From Amblyornis subalaris (Eukaryota > Chordata > Aves > Passeriformes > Ptilonorhynchidae): a stretch of DNA of 64,000 bases. The notes under the pieces were generated by a model. That model was not told the origin of the DNA. It was given only the letters and a program-made list of their open reading frames with translations, and did not search any database. Positions 35,401-49,400 of this stretch are shown here, piece after piece (position 1 is the first letter of the stretch; each line of letters begins with the position of its first letter). Both the position numbers and the translations under genes were made by a program. The stretch covers positions 3,038,001 to 3,102,000 of the forward strand of contig JACAXG010000052.1 of the NCBI GenBank assembly GCA_018881555.1, read 5' to 3'.

Positions 35401-38400
35401 ATTATGTAGATTTCAGTGGGCTTTGCATCGTAAGCAGCATTTTGTCCTTTTTGTGGCATGTTTTACAAACTCATTTTGACATGAAACATCTAACAAAGAG
35501 CAGATTTGTCTCTGTACGCCTGGCACCACTGATGCTTATTACACAGCAAGAATAGCATCATGTATTTGGGGCCAAATCTCAGCTACGCTCCAGAAATCTT
35601 TATGAAGCCAAGGGCGGAGAAGGCATTAGTCAACCCCTAGAAGACCAGTAAAACTTTCTTAGGGTCCCTCACAGAGGCAACATGCTGTTCCCTCAGCCTG
35701 GCAGCATTTCCATCCCTGGGCAGCACTGATGCAGTGTGCCTCAGGAGCCATCTCCATGGTGCATAGTAATGCAAACCCTGAACAGAACATTCATCTCCTT
35801 ATTTCCCTGCACATGTGTGTGGTAAAATACATTATTTTACAGCATGCAGCTCTCTCTCCCTCAATATGCACAACTGAAGATCTCCTACTTGCAGAGGTTG
35901 AGGGCAGAAGCAGGAGAGGCAGAGGGTGATTTTTAGCATGAACTTTTCATCAGTATATCAGTAAAAAATCCAAAGATCCAAAAATTCCTCTTTCTCTCTA
36001 GACTTTTTTTCTCCGCAGGTGTTGTAGATGGAGGAAACTCCTTTGATGGAACCATTTTTTCTTTCAAATGTCAAGGAAAAGAGGAACCCTGCATAGAAAC
36101 TTATGATGCTTCATGTAGTGTATTGGTTTTTTAGGGTGAGGGAGAGACAGAAATTTCAGAGAGGAAATCCTGTCTACTTGNAGTTTGAGCTGCAGTTAAT
36201 TCACAGAGATGGGATTTGTCATTTGTATGTGACTGTTGTGACCTTTAACATGAACTCCTCTTTGCACTGAGCTGGCTGCCTCTGAGTGCTTGTATGAAAA
36301 TGAGATTAGGGACCCTACCCCCGTTCTCTTTGGTTACTTTATGTGATTGATACATTGATGCTAATGTGATCATCTTACTTTATTTTTAAATTCACTGGTG
36401 TCTATTACTGCAATACAGTAGGAGTTAGTTTTGGATACTGCACTAGTGAAAAAGAAATTCAACAGCAGACAGACAGCATAGCCGCTGTACCAACATACTC
36501 TCTTAAATTAGTACAAGTTTTTCAAGTCTGAATTTTTCTCTCTAGATCTTTTCTCTCCCTCGTCTTCTTCAATGTAACTCAGCTTTCATGGTTTATTTTT
36601 ATCTCTTTTGAAGTTTGTATTTTTGTTTCCATCAGCCATTCATTTTCTACACTAGTATAGTTTGTTTTCCTGCTTCAGTTGCAGTCATTACTGTTATTGT
36701 GCTATTCATTATAGGGAACTTTCACCTCATTTTTTTCTTCCACTTGCAGACAAAATACTTTGTCCTGAGTTTCCAAGAAACATAAGCGAGGGTGTTTTGG
36801 CAGTACTTGTGTGAACTTCGCTTCCCTCTTCTCTGGTACATCCGCTCGCCATGAACAAATGCTCATTTTAAAACTGACACACAATTGGATGGTGATTTTA
36901 CAGATGGAGAATTGACTAGTGCTGGTCCAGAATTCCTCAATAAAGGATTTTTTTTTGCTGGAGAATGCTAATTGATTTAAAGTGAAATTGTGGGAATATA
37001 TCCATTTCAGCTTTACTTGTCTCATGAAGAATGCCCAAGTCTGGGGTGCATTTTTCCATTGCAGCAAGACTTCAGAGCAGAAGATTGCATAGTTGCTGCA
37101 GTTGGAGGGAAGTTGGACCGCATATTCAAAAGAACTTTCTATGAGCGTCTGATCTCCCCACAGGCTGTAACATGGTGAGGCTTTTCCTTGGCCTCCTCCA
37201 GAGTCATTCTGCAGGCTGAACTGACTTGTTACAGAGGCATTTATGCAGATGTGTAAGAGAAAGGCAGAGGTGGCATAGATCCCTGCAAGGCATCTGTATT
37301 ATGACTGATGCCCCCACTGTGTCATTATTTCAGGGATGTTTCTCTTTCAGTTTTGTTTTGTTTTTTTGTCAGCAGTCTCAAATAAGTATCCTGTGGCAGA
37401 AGAGGTTTCTGCAGTCAAGAGTGTTGCTGGGTTGGAAGTCGTCTACTGACCCAAGGGCACCGTAGAGCTGGCAGAGTGTGCTGTGTCTCAGCTGCCTTAG
37501 GCAGCCTCTGGGCAGTACTGGACTGTCTGGTTTGGACACAACCTTGCAGCAAGGTTCATCTCTCACAATGCAATCTGTCTAAAAGTTAAGCTCAAGTATT
37601 TCGGATTTCCTCAGTGGAGAGATACTTCTAGGTCCAATCATTTTACCAGTTATAATCATCTACCTTTCAAGAGATGCCTGTCTTCCCCAGCAGCTGTAAA
37701 GAAACCTGGACAAGTGGTTTAGGGAGAGTGATAAAGCTTAACAATGCTGAGGTTGTAGATGAGAAACTCCCCCATCTGTGTTATTTTCTAAGGCCATGCT
37801 GGAAGTCTGTGGCTTCAGAAGAAACTGAACTAGTACATCTAAACTTTGGCCTGCTGCAACTGCTACAAGTGTGATTTCTCCTACATACATGCGGTTCAGA
37901 CAGCTCACTGAAGAAGTACTGACTTCTACAATGTGTTTATATGGCATTTTACAAACTTCTTTCTACCAGAATCTGAATTCTCAGAAACGTCTGTTTGTAG
38001 ATAAAAATGAATGGGCCTAAAGCTATATTAAGCACTTCTACTTCAAGAGCTTGAAAGACCTATATATCTTCAGGAATTGCTCTTTAGGCACTAAGTATGA
38101 ACCTTGGGTTTCGATAATCCAATGAACCTATATTATTCTAAAAAGGTTCTTTTTTCTAATGTGTGATATTTGACAAAAGAAAAGTTCAATAACTGGGCAG
38201 TTGGGCAGTAAAATCAAGGGATGCCATTCTGTGCATGCAATAGGACTTTTGGTGTGAAAATTTTCTGGTGTATGTCCCAGGGTCTTTTGCCAGATTTCCT
38301 ATCAGCCAATGATCATTAGGAACAAGGGCTAGGTGAATGGCAACTGTAAATCAAAAACATCTTCTACAAAGAAATTAGCATTACCACCTGCTTTGAAAGG

Positions 38401-39189
38401 ACTGTATTGCTTTAATGAAAGTGTATCAGGAGATAGTAGTATTGTCAAATTGTTCCCTGAAGAAAGCTGATTTGAAAAATAAGAGTGCTTTTGGCTTGGT
38501 CTACACAAAATCTTGTTTTCCTGTCTCCTCTGTAAGTTTCCGTGACTGTTGACTAGGTGATTCAAGAGCAAGGACACATTGCCATTAGGATGTCTGTTCT
38601 CTTCTCTTGAACAATTTGAAGGGCTGGACATTGCTCTTCAATATGTATTTTACCACACCTTTGCTAGGAGCAATATTTTCCTTTTGAGAGAAATATTTAA
38701 ATTAAGTCCATAATAAGCTGGAGGAACTAAGGAATCTTGGTTCTGCTAAAGTTTTGATATTAATTTGTTTGGTCTAATGGTTAGTCCTGAAACTGTAACA
38801 GAAGTCTTAATGCTAAAAAGAAAAAGTAACTCAACACTTAGGCTATTTTGGGGACCAGTATGGTGCAGCGAAAGAGTTTTTTGCAATATGTATTTGTTCA
38901 TTGATACCTTCTGTATATCTGTTTCACTTCCCTTATCTATCAAGCGCAAACTTTCAAAGATCTAGTTTCCCAGCTTCAGTTTAGTTTCTATATTGAATTC
39001 ACATATATATGTCTTCTTAAAAATAAATTATATTTGTTAATTAATTTTAATTTTAGTCTATGAAGTGTCAATTATTTCAAGGTAGTTATCAAACTTTGCC
39101 ATTAATGGAATTTTATATTTCTAAACATGTTTACACAAATGTGCTTTGGAATAAAATGCCATAAAATAATAACATATGATTATCATTCA

Positions 39190-39375
39190 TATAGCACTTT
39201 TTATTTTTGGAGTGCTTTGCAAACATTAACTAATTAAATTGTACAGGTCCCCTGTGTGTCCAAATATTATAATTATCCACAGGTTAGTTACTTGCTCAAG
39301 GCCATGCAGCAAAACAGGTAGAATGAGTTGGGATCAGGTACATCTGCCTCTTACTCCCATGCTAAATCCACTAAA
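39190..39375 (+). repeat. second MIR-like SINE remnant
   Basis: TATAGCACTTTTTATTTTTG then GAGTGCTTTGCAAACATTAA and CTAATTAAATTGTACAGG match the 5' and central MIR region. ATTATCCACAGGTTAGTTAC, TTGCTCAAGGCCATGCAGCA and TGAGTTGGGATCAGGTACAT..GCTAAATCCACTAAA match its 3' part. A 'TTTTACAGATGAGGAAACTG' stretch is mostly deleted between them. Highly diverged. Confidence 0.75.
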
Positions 39376-42300
39376 ATGTGTTACTCCAGAGTGAAGCTTG
39401 AGTCACTAGTTGTTAGATCTGTGAAATGCATTTTATGGATAGTGATGCAGGCATTCTGTAATTTCTTGAAGAGCATGACACCAAAGAATGAATTATAAAT
39501 AATATTATGAGTTACTGCTACCCAGTTAGCAGTTTGTAGACCTATTTGGCATCTGTTTCCCCAGTGATTCGTTATTCAGCTTTTTATGTTTTTTCCTTTC
39601 TAAATCAGCACAGAAAGCAGGGGCAGAGCCGTGTGCCTTAAGAAATTTAGAGCTATAGCAAATACTCATAGGTTTCGATTAGATAGCAGAACACTGCGAG
39701 AAAAAGTCACAGTAAACCTACCTCAGTGAACTGCTACCTTGACTTACTGATAAGAAAAAGTATTGTCCTCTGCTGTCACTTGAGCCAAAACTACTTCTTG
39801 TTTCATTGTCTAGATTAGATAAGTTTTTATCTTTCCTTTTCCATAAGGGAGTTCCTGTGATTTTGTGACAGACAAACATGCAGCACAATTAAATCTTAAA
39901 AGCAGTGCTTACACTGATTTATGGAAAAATTGTCCTGAGTGTTTAGATCAAGGCATGCAAAAACACAAAAGTTGTGTAGGTCATGGGTATGTAAACTGCA
40001 TGCAAAGGAGGGAACTATTAAGGGGGAACACTGTTTGGCAAGGCATAATTGAATGAGCATGTAAATACAGGAATAGAAAAAAAATAACCTACTTTATTTT
40101 TTCTGCCATTTTCCTTTCTCCTGCATAATGGGAAAAGATTGTGCCAGCTTTTCCCATCTATTAGTGCAATCCTCTTTGACTGGTAGTGATTCCACCACAA
40201 TCTCATTTCTCACAGCAAGTTCTTTTTAGGCTGGAGGTAAAAGAGGAGTGAATGGAAGTTCCTGGGTAATTGATGTGGACGAGTTTTTTTTGTGTTGAGC
40301 CTTTGTGCCAAGGAGGTGTGACTGTCCATGTGTATATGACTTAGAACATGAGTGTTACTATTTTGAATACATCACAGAAAGGATACTTGGAGCTTAAAGC
40401 CACCACACATATGAAATTACTGCAGTCAAAATGAAAGGAATTGAAGGCTGAAACAAGGAGTAAAGCAGCACAGTGGCGATATTATAGTGTCTAATCCTGA
40501 AGTAATGACAGTCACAGGCTTCAGGGTCAGACTGTTCACCTCCATTATTAGAGCTGTGACAAAAGATGCATCAGGAATGAAGTTTTGGGTCATATTTTTA
40601 TTTATTTATCCTTATGAGATACGTGAGTTGCCACAGGATAGAGGGGTACAAGGAAATACGAAAACTGAGAGGCAGAAAATAAGGAAGAGACCAGGGTGGA
40701 TCAGAAGAGGCNGCAACAGCCAGAGCTCTCTTGTCCAGCTGGTGTTGCTAGCTCAGGGGGACATGGAGCAGGCTGGCAGGCACTGAGCTCAGAGACTGCC
40801 CTAGAAAGTGCTCATCCTAAGGCTTGTATACAGTATCTGCTGCTGGCAGAAAAGCCCAGCATTGCAAACAGAGCCTGAAAAATAAACTAATCTGGGAGTG
40901 ACCAGAAGCTGACATCAGGCACTAAAAGAAATACTTGGTTTATGTACACATTAAAAGTCAGCAGTCTCAGTCTTGTCAAAATATGTCTCTCAATTATTTG
41001 CATGAGAAATACAATATTTAGCATATGGCTGGGATAATGCATGATAAATCAGGGACACGCGATGCTGTTAGATAGACATATAAGTCACCTGGTGTTTCTC
41101 TTAAGAACTGATGACCACTGCTGTTTCTGTAATCAGTTGCTTGTCAGGGCCAAAGAGTCAAACCATTTATAAATAAGTTCACAGGAGGAACTGGAATAAT
41201 GACCAGAATCTCAGTCATAAAAGTCTCAAAAGCACAGTAACAGGGTAATGTTGTATAATAAATTGTTAGCTGAAAATTATTTACCCAGCTGAACAGGTTG
41301 ATTTCCTTTGCACTCAGTATTTCCACTTCGGAACTGCTTGCTGTCTGTCTCACCACATAATTTCTGAGATCCTTAGCCACTCCTAAAGCACAGTCAGAAT
41401 AATAAAATGTGGTTTTCCTCTTGCTTGAGAGGAACTCCCAAGTACATGCAGCTCTGTAATCCATGTCAGTATACTCCACGGCATAGAGGTTGCACTATCC
41501 CCGAATACATACAAAGTACTGCAGGTACCCTGGACCAAGATGAACCGCAACAGCAGGGGCACTTGAGACAAGATGCAGGTTGCCTGTTTTGGGGGAAGTC
41601 TGGTGGAGGTGTTGTGAGGTTATGAAATGGTGATTGGCTCCAGCAGTGTTTCAGAGCATCTGTGCAAGGCATCAACACTCCTACGATATAGTCAACAAAG
41701 AGTTAAAGGCTTTGAAGTTCAACAGGCAGAGCAACCAGCTTCCTAGAGCTATCTATATCCACGTACACACTGGGTAGCTGTTTGGGTCTGAGTCATCTCT
41801 GCTGTCTTTGGAGCTTGGGCTTCTGACCTGTAGTCGTTCATTAAAATACAGTTTGGAAAAAAACCAACAGCTCGCGCTCCCAGCTTCCCATTGTGGAAAT
41901 GAAGAGATCAAGTTCTGAGCTTACCTATTTCTACCTGTTTTAAAACTCAGAGGATGCTGTCCTCTTCCTGCCAACCACCCCTCTATTTAAAAATGTGACA
42001 GCCAGCAGCAGCAGTGGTGAGCCACCCACCTATGGCATAAAAAACCTCATGGTTACAGCACTCAGGAAGCCAGATACCTGCATTTGTATGCAAAAGATAC
42101 CCAGGAGTGGTCCTTTTCTTCTTTTTCCTACACTTGTATTTTAGATTGGGAAGTGACTGTTACAGATTCCTTTTATGCCAGTTACGTGGTCTGAGATGTG
42201 TTTTAGCTGTGTTGGTAGCACAGAGAAGCTTCAAGATCCAGAGGTAAGGATTAGGTATTTCTCTCCATGGTTTCTCTGTTGGAGAAGAGACTGGGTGGGA

Positions 42301-45300
42301 GGCTGGGAGGCCACAGCCCCTTGGCTTTCAGGCCAAACAGAGAATAGCATAGTAAGTTTTAGGTTTCAGTGAGGTTGGCTGGATGATGCCTGGATGTCTT
42401 TTGCTTCAGTGCCTGGATACTGTAGGTTCTAAACAGAGTTTTAGTTGTCTGCTAAATTTTCCACTGTCAAAAATTCAGCATGCAAATGCTTAACCTCAAC
42501 AACTGTATTTTGGTCTGCCCTATTGCTTAGTTGTTAAAAAGGGAGCTTTAGGAAAAGGAGTGTACAAAATTTAGAGTTATGACTTCTGGGTAATGTATTG
42601 CTGTTTATATTGGTTGTAGGAATAAATAATTTTCCAATAAGACACAGATGATTACAAATGAATTAACATGGAAGAGAACCATCAGTGTTAATGGTTTCCA
42701 GTAACCATTTTTCCAGTGCATATCAGTTGAGGGCTGATGGGGATGGTAGGTTTTGTCCCAGAGGGCTCTGTGATTAGGTACTGACACAGTTGTGAAATAA
42801 AATCTATACCTATTTGATACTGTGGGACGAGTACCTGATATATGTTCTGGGAGGGAAGAGACTCTACATGGAGAGTGGAAAAAGAGTGCGGAAAAAACCA
42901 AAACAGTGTCAGGCAGTGACAGAGCTAATAACAGACTTCAAAAATTCTTTACATCATTTTGTCATCTGCATAGCATGTTTCTGTCATTATCAGAAATTTA
43001 ACATCTAACAAATGGCAAAAACAGTAAAGAAAGCCAATATTTACTGTACACTTGAAGCAAGGAAATGTGAGAGCTTCAGAATGTGCAGTGCAAAATTTTA
43101 AGAGAAAATAGATTGATTGTAGGTTTCCAAGGGCCAGTGGAAAATTCAATTATATAAATCAAGTGAAGTTGTTTCCTTTTCACTTTCAGCAATTACTGTG
43201 CCAACCTGGCGATTTTAATTGAGCATTATAAAAGATCAAAACCATTTTCAGTGCAAATGCATTCAACTGCTAGTGTGCTAGAACTTTTTATGATTCATAT
43301 TGTTATTCTGATATTTTCCCTAGTTTCTTGGGCTTTGGTCTCAGACTAATTTCATAGTACATTTGAGGTCTCAGCCACAGAGAGAAGGACTAAAGGGAGT
43401 TATTCATGTTCTTGGCTTTCTATAGGTTTTTCTTTTTCTTTCCCTAATGTGGTGGAACTTCTTCCAAAAACCATCTGTATGATGCTTCTTGTTTGAGCAT
43501 ATGCAGTAGATCAGAATTTGTCAGTGAAAAGGAACATTTCACATAGTCCAAATCTCAACCAGCACAGGACTTTTTACAGCTATGGCAATGTATATTTGTG
43601 TTGTTCATTATTCAAAATAATGTTTTAGGAGATTGTCTATTTTCCCTGGAGTCCCAGTTCCAAGTAAAAATATTAAAGCCTAAGTTTTTCAGTGTTGTTT
43701 TGGGAATAATATTACTTAGGCAGCAGAATTCTGGGAGCAGACATTCGCTCCAGCCCGTATTTCTTCTTCATGCAATATCTGCCTGCTGCGGGTTCTCATT
43801 AATGTGTACCTCTTTGTCACTGATTATTTTTTAATAAGAAAATATGGTCCATCATGATCCAGCATTACCACTGAGTGACACCTGGGCCCTTAAGTTTTGA
43901 CTTTGCTCCCGTGAAAATTAATCGCAGAGCTCCTAATGAGTTTCTTATCATTAGCTGGGATATCTACAGAGCAAATTCAGTTCAAGAAGAGTTTTGAGGG
44001 AATGGAAAAATCCTAAAGTGCCTTCCACACCAAGGCTATGTGCCTTACTTACTTTGCAGTACGTGTTCCTCAAGCTTGTCTTAAGTCCCCTTCGATTGTT
44101 TGGGGTAACTTAAAATTCCTAATTGTCTGTGTTCAATTTCCAGAGAGAGCATGTGGGGCTGTGCCAGGTCAGCTGTTAACCCTTTTCGTTTTTTCAACTC
44201 CAGGTATGAAGCATTTTATTGTGTCTTATATAATGTTCTATTTTATTGATAAAAGTCTAGTAGCAGTGCTTTTCAGGTTTCTTTCCCTCTTTATGTCATG
44301 ACTGGGGAATATGCAGGGCTAGGCAAGATCCGAGGTTGAGTTTTGCAATTGCTTTTATTTTGGGGCTGAGAGGGTGGTGGAAAAGCTGCAGGTTTTTTTT
44401 TTCCCAAATCCCAATGTTTAAAATATGAGAATATAAAAAGAAAATATCTTGTGTGATGTTTAATAATGTAGTTTAAAATGTTCAAAATAGTCTACTGAAA
44501 TTGAGTAATGAAGTTAATGTGGATCAGTGTAGCTCATGTTATAATGAGTGATTGCCAGTTACCATGAAGCAAAGCTGTAAAATGTAGGAAGAGGTCTTTG
44601 CAAACATCTCCTTGCTTTTATTTCAAGGAGAGCAAAATTTTAAAACCTTACTGTGTAATTTGCTGAGTAGCTGCCCTGCTTTTGCAGGGTTTATGTGCCA
44701 ATCCAGTGCGGGGCTAACTGGGAGGCTTCAGCAAGTGATATGATGCCATAAAGGCCCTTGGGTTCACCCCACTTGCCCAAGTGGAATGATGTCATATGAC
44801 AGAAAGGATGTACCAATGCTGATAGGGTTCCTGTTTTTGTGGGATTCATTGCTGTTGCTTTAGTGAGTTTTTAAATAGTGTGCAGTGAAATGTCCACTCT
44901 CAGTTTGCTTGCTTGCTTGTCCTCCCCACTTCTTTTGTTAGTTTTGTGGGCCCCTCAGAAGATTCCTTTGGAGTCGTGTTTATCGTGGAACAAGTGTAAA
45001 TCCACCAACTCACTACTTTATCTACTACTTTATCACTCTTAGTAATCCGTGTGCCCTCTGTCTGTGGAATACAGAAGGAAAAACAACTTCACACATTCAA
45101 TACAAGCAAATAAGTTGCAGGATAAATAAAATTCTTCACNTTTATAAGTACAGCTAAGCTTCATAATAAAATTAGGAAGACAGCATGTTTAAGAGCAATT
45201 ACACTTTCAAATTGCTAATGAGTAGTCAAATACAGAAATCATTCCTCAAGTCTACTCCTATCTCCAATTTGCAGTTAATTACACTACAACTGGTATATTT

Positions 45301-45822
45301 ATATTAAAAATTTGCAGGATCTTATTACTCAGACACTTTCAAAGTAGCAGCAGAAGCAATTTCTCCGTTAAAGCTAATAGAAAGTTTTTAAGGTTTCCTT
45401 GGCTATGAAATTGAAATGATACATTTATTTATAAAAATCCTTAGAATTTTCTTTGATCTGATTGAATTATCAGTACAACCTCAGAAATTATTCTGAAGAG
45501 CCTACTAGTCTCTCAAAATGTTGTGTTTCTAAAATATATGCATATTTCAGATACAATTTTTAATGCAGTCTTCTTTAGCTGAAATTAACTATAATATTCT
45601 GTGTATTGGCTTCTATTCTGCAGGAAGTATTTTCAAGAAGGAAGCTTATGTTGTTAATTTTTTGCTCTTTTTTAATGTTGTCAGTATTTTGCTTAAAAAA
45701 TCACTCATGAATTTATGTGTAGAGTTTACACATACCATAGTAATGAATATGAGATCCTACTAATGAGGCCCCCTGAAAAACATGCATGATTAGATGTAGA
45801 TGGCATAAGTCATCTCATGTAG

Positions 45823-46439
45823 TGTGCTGGTTTGAACGTGAACCAGCAGGGGAAATTAAGCCCACACAAATACCTCAAGAGAGATTTTAGGTCAGAATTA
45901 CAATTTTAATAGAAAGGTTGTAATAAATGCAGGAATACAGAAAACATGGGCTTAAACTGTCAGAGCCATGGTACAACCTGGCAGTGGTTGCAGTCCTGTC
46001 GAAGGTCTGGAACTCTGGTTGTCCGGTGGTGATGAAGGGTCTAGTCCTCTGGGTATCCCATGGTCTGGTTGTCCAGAGTCCTCTGGGTATTCAGTGGTGG
46101 TGTTCCCGTTCTCTGGTTGTCCAGTGGTGGTTGTGTTCTCTCTCAAACTCCAAGCCTGCTTTTATGTGGTGTTTCCTCAGCTAGTGTCTCCCCCAGGGGT
46201 GGGGATTTCCATGATGGAAGGGGGTGTTTCTGTCGTTCTATTGGTTGATACTTATTCAGCCTTATTCGTGTCTCCCTCAGTCCACAATGGAAGGGGATGT
46301 TTCTGANGTGCTGTTGGTTGGTGCTTATCCAGTTTGGTAGTGTGCCATTAGCAGAGATAATCCACTCAGGATGGGTGGTGCTCGCTACTGGCCAGGATAG
46401 TTAACACAGTTGAGATACGGAGTACCACCCCACCTCACA
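45823..46439 (-). mobile_element. solo LTR of an endogenous retrovirus, minus strand (about 617 bp)
   Basis: Read on the minus strand it starts TGTGAGGTGGGGTGGTACTC and ends AACCAGCACA, i.e. TGTG...CACA termini. Minus-strand signals are in LTR order: CCAAT-type boxes (complement of ATTGG near 46240), a TATA-like CATAAAAG (46159-46166) and ATTAAA (45905-45910) about 80 bp before the 3' end. Degenerate subrepeats of the type CTCTGGTTGTCC..GGTGGT occur near 46013, 46064 and 46111, and TCCTCTGGGTAT occurs at 46045 and 46079. No viral coding sequence adjoins it. I could not find a clean target duplication: flanks CATGTAGTG and CATGATGTG are similar but not identical, so the exact ends may be off by 2 bp. 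The open frames across it (62-112 codons) are chance frames. Confidence 0.72.
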
Positions 46440-49400
46440 TGATGTGCGTAGTCTCAGGGACCAGGTGTGTAATCACCTAACTGTAACGACCCACCTTATC
46501 AAGGAAATATGTGGGTGGTGATAGAATACATACTTTTTTGTTCAATCCAGGACATGTAGCAATCCTAAACTGCTGAAAGTTACTTTGCTCCAACTGCGGT
46601 GAGATGAGACTGAAATGTAATATTTGGCAAGGCAAATAGATTCTAATAAAAATTTGAAAGAGAGCTATAAAGTTTTCATATCTTTTTAAAATAAAGGACC
46701 AAATTGATCAAGAAGGCCACATCTGTCAAACCTCATTTAAGCCATGTACTGGTCTGTAGATTGAAAGGTGGAAATGAGATCAATGAGATTAGCATTTAAG
46801 TCAGTGCATTATTTGAAAGTCTGAATTCTTACTGTGCACTTAAAACTGCTGACACTGCTAGGAGTATTCCTCACAGCTGGTCCTGCTTCTTGGGGTATGG
46901 CACTGTTGCAGTTCAGAACAGTAACTGCTTGTCAGAAGTGAATTCTGCTACAATTAAATACAGGTCTATGAGNGGATACATTTCATTTGAATTAAATTTC
47001 ATGCCTACCCAGGTTTGGGTTTTTTCCAACTTTCTGTTACTAAACTTACCGTTTTCCACTAAACTGCAAGAAAGTTATCCTTCCGTAAAATTGCACTCAA
47101 AATTACGATATTCCAGTTATGAAAGTACAGAAACATTCTTTGATACTTGTATTTCTTTGTGGTGACAGAGGAACAGAGTGGATCACAAAGTCTTGAAGAA
47201 ACATTTTTTGTAGGTTTGTTTCCTATTTTTTCTTATTGAGTTCATGAAATCTACTGAAAGATGTAAGTTTTACTCAAAACCAATCTCAGACAAATCTGCA
47301 TCTGCTGACCTCTGTGGGTGGCCAGAGGCTGGGACTGTTGCTTCAGTTCATGCACGTCTAACTGTTGATTTCCTGTAAAATTTTGAGCATTTTGTCCATA
47401 CTGCCTCCTCTGATCCACCGTTTCACTGGAGACAAAGTGATAATATGTGTGAGTTCCACGTGTTGGCAGGCACACCGTGCCTTTTTATCCTTGGTGTCTC
47501 ACAAACAGTACTGGTTTTGCTCTTGTGTAATCTCCCCCTGATCTTCTTTTTAACACCTCATCCACAGGCTCAGCCAGATGGGAGATGTTTGGCAGCTGGA
47601 GGACCCAGATGTGAAATTCTGGAATACAGATTTCCTGCACTGGCATGTGGGTTCATGGCTGGCTTCTTGGCTTGCACCTCTGCTAACTTCTTGGCTACTG
47701 TCTAGCAGGCAGCTGTGGCACTGCCTCTGGGGCTGTGTTCAGGTCAAGCTGCTATGGAGTTGGATGACTTTCCTGATCTGAATTACTCTGCTGGACGCTT
47801 ATAGTTCACTTTGACTCTCTGCTGTTCAAAGATGAACATTTGCAGTGTTCTGTTTTATTCCTGTCATTCTAAGACTAATCCGAAGCAGTCATTCTCATTT
47901 GTCACCAGTTCAAAAACAAAATAAGCATTGCAGTGCAGAGTACACTTTTTCACTTGTTAGGATTCCCATTCATTAGTAAGAATGTTAAGGCCTGAGTCTG
48001 TACTTGCAGTTCATCTCCAGAACAAACTGTTAACTACAGAGCACAGGCTTTAAAAAATATTTTTTTAATGTCTAAACTTTGATTGCTTTCAGCCAAAGGT
48101 GAATCTAGCATCTGTCAAACAGAAAACAACACCACATTTGCAGAGATAATCTGGATCATTTTTAAAACACAGGATAAAGAATGATGATGATAATAAATAG
48201 GAAGTTACTGATAATAATTAAGAGCACTGCCAGAAGAAAATGCTTGATCTTCTCTTTGCCTGATTTGGAATGTCCTCATTTCACATTTTAGTTTTACCTC
48301 AGTTTTTTTATTAGGCTTTTTTTGTTAGTTTGTTGTGTTTTGGTTTTTTTTTTTCCCATAAATGAGGTAATGAAAAATTAATGCATCTAGGATAGCCAAA
48401 GCATTTGAAGTAATTCCCTAATCTGCATAGTTTCCTTCATGCAGTTCAGCGCATAAACATTACTTTCAGTGAGAAAAACTGCAAAATTGGGAGGTCACTA
48501 AGACTGCATACTTACAGTAATGTTCAGATTAGTCATACTTACTAGGAAATTTTCATTCTCTCTCTCAGCTAGAGTGGGACTATGTTGTGCTACACTAGAG
48601 GCACTGGTATCTCTGTTACACACTAATAAAACTTNTTTAATGCTTGAGCAAGTAGCACTTGTGCCTCACTGTGAACACAAAATTCTACCTTTATGTTAAG
48701 GTTAAGCTTTGCAGGTTGATCTGACCTCTGAGGAAAAGCACTTGAATTCTTCATTATAATCACTGGAGAGAATTGCATGTCTCAGGAACAACCAAAAAGG
48801 AGCCCTTACCCATCTAGTTTAGGTGTATACTTTGTTGATGGCCTAGGGAACATAAATGCTTTGATGGCAATACCACCCAGTTACATCAGATCAATTGTTA
48901 TGGACTGTATAGGGAACCAGTAGGAAATAAAAAGCATCATTTCCCCTCAGAGNGGGAACTACATAGCCCTTTCTGGATTATAATGGAGGAGAGATGATTC
49001 TTTTGTCAAACAAGCTGGCAGCAGCAACAGCAATTTTGCAACTTTTGCATTCGAGCTTCATTAACTATCTCCTCAAAGAAGTTGGAACCTGAGGTGTAGG
49101 TTCTCAGCACAAGCTGGTCTCACTGAAGATCCTTGGTGCAGGCCTAATCACGTGAGATACTTGGGGAAGCAGTGGAATGTCTTGTTGCCCCTCCTGCTGA
49201 ATATAGGCAGTTATATAGACAGGAGCACAGTAGTCATGGGATGGGGAAGGAGAAGTGGGTAAGAAGAACCTGTATCTTGCCTGAGCATGGACAGGACTGG
49301 GACTGTAGGCTCCAGTTCCTGGAGCAACATCAGGCAAGAAACAGCTTTGGATATTGAAAGAGCCGTTTCACTGGTCCCCTCTAAAAGCTGAGTGTCCATA

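Noticed and set aside
40465..40495. Resemblance to the 5' end of U4 snRNA (CACAGTGGCGATATTATAG)
   Set aside because: Only about 20 nt are similar with several mismatches; the rest of U4 is absent, so it is not a supported RNA gene or pseudogene.
45927..46306. Frames of 62-112 codons with repeated Trp/Leu/Ser phrases
   Set aside because: They lie in the minus-strand solo LTR and reflect its internal tandem units.
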